Assembly (NCBI GenBank): GCA_949825065.1 | Contig: OX463842.1 | Span: 34,340,480-34,404,479 of the forward strand | Length of the DNA stretch: 64,000 bases | Direction of reading: 5' to 3' | DNA from: Odontocerum albicorne | Lineage: Eukaryota; Arthropoda; Insecta; Trichoptera; Odontoceridae | In this document: one piece after another, positions 50,701 through 62,700 of the stretch | Numbering within the stretch: position 1 is the stretch's first letter | Layout: each line of letters opens with the position of its first letter | Position numbers and translations under genes: made by a program | The notes under the pieces: model-generated | What the model saw: the letters and a program-made list of their open reading frames with translations, nothing else | The model's database searches: none | Told to the model about the DNA's origin: nothing

Positions 50701-53700
50701 AAAAGCATTAGGCGGTAAGCGATCGACTAGGTAAAAATAAAATACAAAGTTTATAAATGGTAAGTATTTATGAATTGCAAAGATGATCACATATAAATAT
50801 GTTAAGTATTATCATTGAAATAATAAGTGTTCTGTAACTAACGTTCTTTTGATGTCGATGCATGGCACTGCATGCCCTCGGGATAAGTTTCATAGGATGG
50901 CACGTAATTACTAAGTACCAAACGCAAGCATGAGTTAAGATGTTCGTCATTGAGCCAATTACGATATTTAGATTTAATTATTTTAATTTTGGAAAACGCA
51001 GACTCGCACAAATAAGTTTACCCAAACAATGCTGTTAACTGACAGGCAACTTGTTTCAAACATGGATATTTTTCTTCAGATAAACAAGCCCAAAATTTGT
51101 TATCTGTTGCTCTGGCTTTGAGATGTATATCTGACATAATTTTCAAGGCCTCATTTTCGATAGAAAATAAGTCTAAATTGAACGTATTTGATATTCCAGA
51201 AGCAATTTTTTCAACATCCACACAAGAAAATGGATAACACATGAAAGTTATAATGTCAGTTAAATTGTCTAAATCGGGAAAACGCCTTTCAAACTCATAC
51301 AGTATATTTTTTATTTCGCTCACATAAATCGTAACATCATAATTTGACTGAGAGGCGGTTCTCGCTTTCAAAGCCGGATAATTCTTCAAATCCTTATCAT
51401 TCAGTTAAGATCATAAGTAGTTTCAGTTTATTTTTAAACGAGTTTATTGCGTTGTGCATGTCGATGATACGAGTAGTTCTGTCTTTCCCTTGTAGCTCCA
51501 AGTTAATGAAATTTAAATGACTTGTAATATCTGTTAAGAATACCAAATTACAGAGCCATTTTTCGTTTCTAAGCATTGCAGTGTTATCACCTCTTTCATC
51601 TAGAAAAGAAATGATTTCCGGTAGTAATTCTTGAAACCTTTCCAAAAACTTGCCGTGGCTCAACCACCTAACGTCTGTATGAAGAAGTAAATCAATGTGC
51701 TCGGATTCGCTAGTTTCCAATTGTACTAGAGGCGTCGTTGTAAACTTCGGGCTCGTATAGAATTCACTATCTTCATGGCTACGAGCTACTCGGGTTTACT
51801 GGGAAAATTAGACCCCTCGCGTTTAAATCACTATTTATTAGTTCACGTATGAACAAAAACCATTATTTTCGTATGTATACGAGACGGTTGCTTAGTGCAC
51901 AACGTAATTGGCAGTACTAATCCAACTTTCGACCAGTTATGCTAGTTATGACAAGCATAACGCAGGCAGTATGAAAGGGGAAACAGCCCGAACGGCACCC
52001 ACGGAACAAAATACATATTTACAGCTGATCGACAGTGTGCATCGAGATTTATATATGGACACGCCTGACAGCGAGAAGTTCGCGCGCGGCCTCTTTCTGA
52101 CATCACTGCTTTCGACGTCCTTGATGTTTGTGTCTCGGAAGGTTGAGACGCGTTTGATAACTTGACGAGATAGAGCTATCTCAACCCAAATAACATCTAT
52201 TAAATGTTAAATTATCATCTATCAGATAGATGATAATTTAATATTTAATGTTCGTTACTATATTAACAAATATTAGGTTAAAATAATTGTTAAAAAATAT
52301 TTAGTGTACTTTTTATAAATTGAATGTCAGAAATTTCAAAAATATTATATGTAATTGATCGACTTAAAAACCTCCCGCGATCGACCGTTTGAGCACCCCT
52401 GCTTTATGCTCTTATATAGTGTTATGCCGATTCATATATAATATTTTATGTCCTTACCTGCAAACGAACTGAAATAAAATCAAATTACAATTATTATAGC
52501 AAATATAGTAATAAATATCATGACATAAAAGAACACGATCTCTTTAATATTATTATGCATGTTTTGTATTTAATGTTTTTCTGCATCGTGACCTCAATGC
52601 TGAGAAACGTGACTCACATTGGAATTGCAATCCTTTCGGCATTCCTCTCGTATTGCATGTGTCGCTAAGCTCCTTCAGGAAAAAAACCCTTAAATTTAGT
52701 ATTATATTGTATTGAATTACACTTTCTTTGTATACAATACGACCTGGCTAGTTTATTGTCATGTGACAATCTCTGACAACCAACCACAAAGATGTAAAAG
52801 TGGCCTTATGTGAAAACCAGACTGGGATAATCTGGGTTCCAGTGGGATTCGATCCCGCAACCTTCGGATTGGCAAACAGGCGTCTTACCAACTAGGCCAC
52901 GAAGGTCGTCGGTGTAATATTTGAAATAACGTATTTTTTTATATTATTTAACATCCCATATTTTGTCATAATGTTTTAGTGTAATACAGGGTCCCTCAAT
53001 GGGGACGTTTGAAATTTGTTGTTAAAGCAACATCTGTCAAACTTATTGTGAATTGTTCAATAGTATATGACAAATTACCAGGGAAGGTTATAGCGTTGAA
53101 CAACGTGTGCAAATTATCAAATTTTATTTTCAAAATCAGTGCTCCGTTCGAGAAACGTTCCGCGCATTACGTGATTTTTATCCTCGCCACAACCGTCCTG
53201 CCAAGTCGACTATTCGACGTTTGGTGGCCAAATTCAAGTCAACCGGTTCGATAAATAATCAGCCAACACCTGTACGTCACCGAAACGCAAGGGCTGCTGA
53301 AAACATCGCTGCTGTGCGTGAGAGTGTACGGAAAAACCCGAGGCAGTCAATTTCTCGTCGTTCACAAGAACTTGGCCTTTCTGCGACTTCAACTTGGCGA
53401 ATTTTGCATCGGGACTTGGGTCTGCACCCGTATAAAATCCAACTCACCCAGAAACTTAGGGTAAACGACCATAGACAACGCCGTGTGTTCGCTGATTTGG
53501 CTCTGGAGCAGTTGGAAGTTGACCCAAATTTCACCAAAAAAATCATCTTTAGCGACGAGGCCCATCTTTGGATGAATGAATGTGTGAACAAGCAAAATTG
53601 TCGGATTTGGGACGATACTAATCTACACGAGATACACCAGCACCAAATGTATCCCGAGAAAGTCACTGTTTGGTGCGAATTTTGGTCTGTCGGAATCATC

Positions 53701-56700
53701 GGTCCGTACTTCTTCCAAAACGATACTGGCATTGCCATACCCGTCAACGGCGAGCGCAACAGATCGATGATAAGCAACTTCTTGTGGCCTAAACTGGATG
53801 ATATGGATACCGACGACATGTGGTTCCAACAGGACGGCGCTACGTTCCACACAGCGCATGCCACGATGGACATTCTGCACGAGCGATTTGAGGCCATGGT
53901 TATCTCGCGCGGCGGCGACGTGAACTGGCCACCGAGATCGTGCGATTTAACGCCTTTAGACTTCTTCCTTTGGGGCTATCTTAAAGCGCAGGTCAATGCG
54001 TATAAACCGCAAACAATTGATGCCCTCAAAGTCAACATAACGAACGCCATCCAACTTATTCAGCCAGATTTATGCGACAAAATCATCGAAAATTGGACCT
54101 CTCGAATACGTGCCACCAAGCAAAGCCGCGTCGGACATTTGAACGGCGTTATATTCCGTACTTAATGCCATAAAATATTCTTTCAAAAAAAAAAATTGAG
54201 TGGATATCTCACACACACACACCTTGTTTTATTTACATTTAAAAATCAAGCGTCCTTATTGAAAGACCCTATATATATATTTTTTTATTTTAATTTTCAT
54301 ACATGTTTTTACTGTACTTGTTATGTTTGATCCTTATACGAATTAGGGAAAACTGTAATGTGCAAAGGACTTGAAAAAATGAATTAATAAATGGAGTTTA
54401 AATTAATAAATCCTGCTGTTCATAGACCTTGTAACAAAGGCAGACCCGTAACGATCTTCACCTGATCGCTTCAGCGCATAGATGATCTACCTCTAATCCT
54501 GCAACCCTCCACATTGCTAGTGACCATGATTTTTTCCATATCCTCTTTTTACAAAACGTGATTGAAGAACGCGTCGAGTATAAAATATGAATAGCCTCTC
54601 TGAGATATTAAGTTATTTTATTAAATAATCCATTGTTTGTTAATCTATAAATGCAATTTGAATGAAAAATGATGTTTACAGTTTTTTTACTACTTTTGGA
54701 TAGCACGTATAATCGGTTGTTATCTCGCATGATACAATTCGTTAAGCGGTTTTTGATATCTACCACAAAAAATTAATTACAAATCTTGGCACTAAAACTT
54801 TTTTGTTGTCTGCGATAAAACATTATTTGCAAAGCATCGCTTTAGACTTCGTTATTTGATGGTTACTGAACTAGTCATCTCATGTACGAGTAATAATTAA
54901 TTCTAGATTGACCGCTGTTTCTCAAAATGTAAAAAGATCTAATCAAGTTCACTTATTCTTTTCTGCTCACTTCAGAGATGGAATTGAAAAAGCCTAAATA
55001 TTTAATTCGTTGTTAAGTCGTCAGTAACGAGAAATTAAGTAATGTTCAATCAAATGACTACATGCATTTATTTATTTAGGGTGGATATGTCTCCGTCAAC
55101 ATAGACAAGAGAGGAGATGGGATGTATGCGAAAAAGGAACCAAATTTAAGAAGACCTCCGTGGCCTAATTGGTAAGACGCTAGTCTCCCAGCTCGTAGGT
55201 TGCTAGTTCGACTCTCGTTGGAACCCAGATTTAAAAAAAGGCTTCCAGTCTGGTACTCACTTAAAGCCTCTTTAACATATTTTTGGTTTGTTGGAAAATA
55301 TTGTCCCATGGCAATAAGCTCGCCAGGTTTTACTGTATACAACGAAAGTGGAACACAATACAAATTCGGTCGGGTATTTCCGAATTGGACAGTATCAAAA
55401 TCTGCTAATATTCAAGTCCACAAAAAGTTTTAAGTACCTACTTTGATTTATGGAAGTGAATCATGGATGTAGAAAAATACTGAAAGAAGCTGAATAAATG
55501 TTGTAAAAATAAATGTTTTGAATAAACGTTGTGACAATATATGACAGAATACGAAATAAAGTGATTAGGGATGAATGTGAACTTAAGACGGATGTGTTGA
55601 GTAAAATGACAATCACTCTGTGATGTTTCGGGCACGTAGAACGAATAAATAAAGAAAAACTAACAAAACAAATATATGTATATTGCTAATGTGAGTGAAA
55701 GTCGTGGTAGAGGAAGTCCAGGGAAAGTATGGTAAGATCAAGAAAATTATACTTTGAAAGAAGGAGAAGTGAAAAGTCTGATAAATTGTAGTCGTAAGAG
55801 GTGTATGGACGTGGAAGTGGCGAAGGATGTATGTATGGTATGTCGAGATTGGAAAGTCTGCCACTCTGTCCACTTTGACAGTAAAATGGCGTGACGGTAT
55901 GTATGATTATATTTTTTGCCGAGTGACCATAGAAACATATGGTCTGGCGTTGTCACAACGCATTTTCTATTGGTCATGGCTGACCTCTTGTTGATTATTT
56001 GCTTTTATTTGGCTAACTGTGTGCAGTTCTTATTGGCATCAATTATTTGGTTTGGTGACAAAAACTCATCGTACATGGCATACTTCCAATACTTTCTTTG
56101 GGTGAATTTTAGCTATTTCGATCGTCTGTGCTAGCACGCCCCGCTGCCAGCATGATCTTTTTCGACTAATGTTGCAAATAATCCGCTTTTCATCGTTTGA
56201 GAAAGAAACTCGTTTTAATTGCGTTTAAGTAGCGAACCGCATTCATTGCGTTTAAGTAGCGAAAGCAGAAAATCAGTTAATTGATCTTTTTTCGATCAAT
56301 TGATATGACATCCAAGTATTAACCTTGTTAACCATCCCAAGATTAAGTAAACGTCGCGAAGCAGTAAATGCTTGTAATGTCAATCTTACGTATCGTCAAA
56401 CGGCGGTTACACGTTTTTTATCCACGTCTGTGATAGTCTTGATTTTATCCACGTCTGTGATGACAGGTCGTGTGGTGCGAGATGTATCTTTGACATCAAC
56501 ATTTCCCTGTCTAAATCTCCGGAGCTACTTTCTATGTATTTTATAATCTACAACATTAGCTCCGAATACGAGTACATTACAAATTTATACGAATTTGTGA
56601 CGCGTTTTTGCCTTTTCGGAAGTAAAAATCATAATGTGACAAAGATATTCTTTATTTTCCGATATGTTGAAAAGTTCACAAAAGACGCTGAGGTGTAGCG

Positions 56701-59700
56701 ATCAAAACAAAATTTTATTTAAATTATCACTGAAATGTTACCTTTCCAATGACAATATTTAAATCATGAAATTATTATTTTGAATATTGCAGAAAGAACG
56801 TTACATTTGTTACTAAATAATGTTGAGTTTTTTGCTCACCTTTTTAAAATTTATGGGGTTTACTGAGAAAATTTATGGATACGTTTATAAACAAGTCGTA
56901 TTTATTTAAGTTAATCCGGAGTAAATTAATATTCTTCTTTGCGTATGTGACACCTCCTACACGGGTCTCGAAATATATTAGGCATATCTCAGCATCGTTA
57001 GATGCCGAAGAGCACACACAGGATTCAGCTGCAGAGTGGACCGGTGGACTACAGGGATTATCCCGGTGGGCCTATATATAAATGGGTCATATTCAGCATA
57101 CAGATTTAACGGAGTTTTAAGATTTTTCTAAAAATGAAAACTTACTAGCTTCACACTTTTTTTTAAGGAATAGGTATGATCGAAGTCATAGGTATCCTTA
57201 TACCCTCGAACACTAGGCGGAAAAAGTGCCTGTGTCGTTCGAGGAGAGTAGCACAGAGCGGAGTTCGAACTGACGACCTTCCGCACGGAAGTCCAGTGCG
57301 TTACCGCGCGGCCATGCACACTTGACAACTAAATTCACACTAATATTGCAAGTAGCTACGATTGCGAGGAAACTGAGCTAGTATCATACAAACATTACGA
57401 AAATTGCATGACATGCTGCTTTTTATGCTCTGTAGCATTTTAACTTGCATTCGTTATCCTATAAGCACGTTTTTACAGCTTATGGGTGATTAATTTTTAA
57501 CTCTTTCGTAAATACAGGTATCCTACTAGATGTATTTTTCCAAGTAAAATGAACCCTAAACTGATTACAAAATTATTTAATTCCATCGTATCTCGAATCA
57601 TTCATGACGATGTTCTTGCAAAAAGAACCCCTTGATTAAGATTAGTAATGACGATATAACAAACATTTAAAAATCAAAAAGAAAAATTGTAAATATCTGT
57701 CTAAACTTGTAGAAGTGCATTTGTGTTAGGCATAAAAAAGAGGTTGATCTCGGTCGATTTCCCAGACCTATTTATATTGCCAGTCACGAAATGGTCTGAT
57801 TGTTGTTCACCACACATACACTGTAGAACCGAGTCCGCTAGTCCCCATTTGAAAAGGTTGGAAGTTGTACAGCTTACTCCACACCTGAATCTCAACAGAG
57901 ATTTTTGGTGTATCTTTCTGGTTAGTTAAGGTGTATCTTTATTTCAATGAGGGTCCACCATTTGTGCAATACCTTTCGTCATATCCTTCTTCTGATTTGA
58001 TTACATAGTTTTGTATTCAATGCTTCTTTAATTTACTTTATCACATCGATTCAAATTAAATCGGTATTTGACCTCCAGCATTATCTTATAAAAAACCCAC
58101 AATTGTTAGTAAGTATTACTTATGCAAATGTATAATTATTGTAATTGCCTTGCAATATAAAAACATGCTCAACAATTCATTTCAAAAACCTAGTAATGAG
58201 TGGCTTTATTTAAAAATGATTTAATATAATACTAATACATAATTGAAGACCTCAGTGGGCCTGATTGGTAAGACCATCATATCTCTCCGATTAGTACCCA
58301 TTTTTTAAAAAAGGGTTTCAGTCTGATTTTTTACTTACGACCTTGTTAACATGTTTCAGGTTGATTGTGGCAATAATCTCGCCAGGTTGAACTGTACACA
58401 ATAAAAATATAATACAATATCATACATAGCTCTCCATATGAATATTGATAAGATATGTAAATTATAAACGATTTTTTCATTTCCGATATTATTTTTTTAT
58501 AAACCAAAATGACTAATAGATATTAATAATTGTTACTATCATATTTTAGATGGTATCGTTTTTTGACACTATAGTTCGGAAAATCTAGGATGAACCGATG
58601 ACAGCTCACAAATTTGCCCCAATACAACCTTGTAACGATGTTCAGTAATTTTAATTATTTTATCAACTTTAATATAAGCCTCGATTTTAATAAATAGCAA
58701 GTTATTTAGGTAAATACATTACATAAAACTAACAATAATGACAAATTAATACATCTTGTCACAAATTAGCAAAAATGTGGCAGTTTGTTAAAATCAAATA
58801 ATATTTGGTGACGTTTGTCAAAAGTCACTACGTTAGTCTGCATTGGCTAGGGATGGGGTACTCGATAATTGGATTTTCAAAAATCGATTTCGAAAATCGA
58901 TTTTAATTAAATATTCGTAATTAGTATTAATTCATAGTGGATCTTGGCCTATTTAAAGATACATACAAATCATACAATACATTAGAAAGTCAGTATAATG
59001 AAAATTAGGAATTAAAACGTCAGTTTAGAGAAAAACAATTGTTCGATTTGTAAAAAAACTATTCGATTTGTAAAAAAAAACGATTTTACCCCATCCCTTG
59101 GTGACAAACGTCGCACGGTTCATCCTAGACTCTCCGAAGTATAGTATTAAATTCAATTATTTTTATTTAATAGAAAACTTACAGAAAATTAATCAATGAA
59201 TACACAAAAAAAAAACATAATTATAAACAATACCAACGAAGATTCCAATTACCAGTGTTCAAATCATGCACAGTTCAATCATGTCAACAGGTTGGTGAAA
59301 ATTGAATAATCACATAGATAGAGAGAAAAAAGACATTCTACCGTAAATTAAGCCACCATCCTTCCAATTTCAACAGATTTACAATGCTAAATTTAAATAA
59401 TATTAGTAAACTTGAATATATATTTGACGTAGACGTTTTATGTGCATATCTTATAAGCTAATAAATAATAAAGAGATTTTATGATGTAATAAAATTATTA
59501 GATTGTGTGTTAAGTCTAATCTGGAGTTAATTTGATATAATTCAGAACGCTATTAAAAACAATAAAATATAACTCTTTGCATTATACACTTAGACGCGTA
59601 TCATGGCAACCTTAATATCCTGACTGATTTGGAGCTAATATATTGTATATGCAAGAAATGTGTAATATGACAAACCAAATTAGTTCTGAATTATTGAAAT

Positions 59701-62700
59701 ATAATATTGTGAGGTCAATCATTTTTTTTAATCTGATTAGGTTATAAAATCATTATTTCCAACAACAGCCCAACTAAGTTATTGAAATCTGTAGTTTCAA
59801 GTTTATGAAACTTAACTTTCATTTTGTTTTAATATTTTTTTCAATATAGACATCGTTGGGTGACTATATTACCAAATTGTAATTCGAGATTCTTATTACC
59901 AGAAAAGTGTAGAAAATTTTAAATGATTCTAGCTTAGAAAAGTTATTACAGTACCTTAAGTTTCTGTATGAAGCCTAATTTAGACAATGCTGTGTATATT
60001 ATTATATATACGAGTATATATGGAACAAAGTTCAGCTTCTCATTTAATATAACTCCGAGGTCACGGACTTGCGAAACAGTTCCCAGTACAATTTCATTTT
60101 GATTTTCTCTACTGAACTTATAACTTGATAGCAACATATAAAAAGCTAATTTTCTCTGCACTATTTGTATGAACTATTTTGATTCCGTTGAAGAATCTAG
60201 GTCTCCCCACTCTTCAATGCACCATCGGAACACTTAACAGAATCTTTTTTTTTAGGGTTACTGCAATAAAGATATTCTTGCTGCACTCAGATTATACATT
60301 TTTATAAAGTTTCTTTGAGCTATAAATATCTCAAAACAAGAGCTAAAAATATAATATGTATTGCTATATAATCAGAAGATATTGCAATATATATTAGTAG
60401 CTAAATAGAGAATAAAAAAAAAGTTCAAATTTGATTTCATTAATTTGTAGTTCCCCATATTTAAAAACATAGTAAAAATGATATAGGTACATACAAACAT
60501 TTATAATAACCATATCAATTTAGTGCTTAATTATTTGAAAATATTAAAATGAAACATTGTTTCTATAATAAAAATTAATCAGCCTTTTAAGTCATTCGTT
60601 AATGAACTTTGGTTAAATACAAATTTCGCGTTAACTATATACTAAAAAAATAAACATTTACAATATACCTCTAAAATATCTCCATTGGTATAAATTAAAA
60701 CTGATAATAATAAACATTAAAATAAAGATTTGTCTTTGAAGTAACTTAAAGTCTTTTATTTATTAAAACAAAGAAGGTGCTCATTGAATATTAATTAAAA
60801 CAAGATTAGCATCTAGGAAGGTATTTCAAGGTAGGTTTTGCATGAACCAATTAGCAATTATTGATCTGGGTTTTTTTTAGAGATGCTAGCATTATATTTC
60901 AATCAATTGATTTGTGAATATAAAACTAAATATTATTCTGCAAAGAGAAAACTAGTTTAACATTTTTTTTTGGCTAAAGTGAGTGATTGCCATTTTTGAA
61001 ATCATCAAACATTGTCAATAAAATAATATAAGTATATATCCTAGTATAAGCATAGCCAGCTATGCTTATACTAGGCATCACCTAAATTGATTGTTACTTG
61101 CGACTAATTGATTTCCGAAAAGTGTTTTACTTTTATTCTTGACTATTATTTTTTTCTTTAACCATTATTTTTTCTTTTAAATTACAGGGATGGAACGATG
61201 TCAGTTTTCATGGATCTAATCAAATACCAACCCCAAATATCGATGCTTTGGCTTATAACGGAATCATACTTAACAGTCATTATGTTCAGCCCCTGTGTTC
61301 ACCCTCCAGAGCAGCCTTCCTTACTGGGAAATATCCTATACATTTAGGTATTCATTTTTGTTTGTTTTTATATAATGTGTCATGGTTTCCACTACAATTA
61401 TTGTGATAAAGCAGATTGTTGGATAACAATTATGAAATATATGTACTATTGATGTTTATATAATATGTTAATAATAAATCATTTGTATATAGTTATTTCT
61501 TAATACAATATCACATCAAAGATTGCTTTGATTTATAATCTCAATACTTTATAAGGACTTGTTAATAAATTTACAGTATAGGATGACAAATCCTGTAGGA
61601 CTGGTATAAAAATATAGTTTTTTTGCCTTAAAGTTTATGATAGCAGCTTCAAAGAGCCAGAATAAAAATCAATTGAAACTTAAATGAAATTTTCGATAAA
61701 TTAAGACAAAATCGTGACCCACAAAGAAAAGAACCCAAGACATCTGAATACTAAATAATGCTAAGTACACTAACCATGATGACCTAGTTTATAAGACCCC
61801 TGTCTTCTTACCTAGGAGTTGTGGGTTCAATTCCCGTTGGAATTCATATTTTTTTAAAAGTATTTTAGAATGGTTTTCACTTAAGGCCTCTTGAACATCT
61901 TTCTGGTCAGTTTGAAGAGATTGGTATATAGCAATAAGTCTGCTTGGATGTACTGTATACAACAAAAGTGTAACTTAATAATAACCATGAGTAGGCTCAG
62001 ACAACTTTTTATTGGAAGAAGCGTGTTACAAATAGGTAGTTAAACATATCAATCATGGTTTACTGTTTCATATACTTCATTAAGTACAGCAACTGTACGC
62101 AAAACTATCTTGATTGTCTTCTGATAAAGATCTGCAGTTTAAATTGAATCCATTGTATGGATCATGATTGACAGATGCTCCTATCTGTGTATATGACACA
62201 CAACATTGACAATGGTCGTCTAATGTACGCACTTCTAGAGGATTTAAGCAACTTCTCCTTACTTTGGATACAAAAAATTGACTGATGAACTTATCAACAT
62301 GTCTGATGACACTATGCGATAAAGAAAAATTATGCTTACATCTCTAACTTAACAAGTTTAAGACTTTAAATTATTTTAGAACAATTTTCTAGATCTCAGT
62401 TTATCGAAGTCATATAACACTCTTTATTGATAAGATAATTTGAAAGCATACCCAAATTTTAAATAATGCTCAGTCAAAATAATCAAAATGAATTTTCGAA
62501 ATCTGAGTTTGAACTATTAAATTTTCAGGAATGCAACATGGTGTAATTTTGGAGCCTGAGCCACGAGGATTGCCTCTTGAAGAAAAACTTCTTCCTCAAT
62601 ACTTAAAGAACATTGGGTATTCCACATACGCTGTTGGCAAGTGGCACTTGGGATTCTACCGTAGTGAATATACTCCTACAAGAAGGGGATTCGACTATCA

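Larger units (their letters stand above)
50663..52401 (-). mobile_element. hAT transposon, internally rearranged, with perfect 8-bp target duplication
   Basis: The ends are short inverted repeats (CAGGGGCGCTCAG and CAGGGGTGCTCAA), typical of hAT elements. CTTTATGC is duplicated exactly at 50655-50662 and 52402-52409, the 8-bp duplication hAT insertion makes. Subterminal sequences GCGATCGAC and GATCGCGGGAGG are also inverted. It carries a broken transposase C-terminal half on the minus strand; the N-terminal zinc finger and first catalytic region are not recognised in 51720-52401. Confidence 0.93.
35789..61187 (+). other. Intron 1 of the sulfatase gene (25.4 kb)
   Basis: Bounded by GTAAGT and TTACAG. 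It is packed with transposons listed separately. Long transposon-free spans (35789-38140, 44230-44660, 47000-48700, 56150-57160, 57330-58240, 59150-59940, 60170-61180) are AT-rich with no recognised gene. 36470-36740 contains loose repeats of AAAAACTATGATAAACRTCA. 56221-56262 and 56410-56462 hold short direct repeats. Confidence 0.88.

Noticed and set aside
51908..52165. 85-codon plus-strand frame within the hAT element
   Set aside because: Opposite to the transposase, with no recognised domain and no second copy.
53277..53897. 206-codon minus-strand frame
   Set aside because: Antisense shadow of the DD41D transposase gene.
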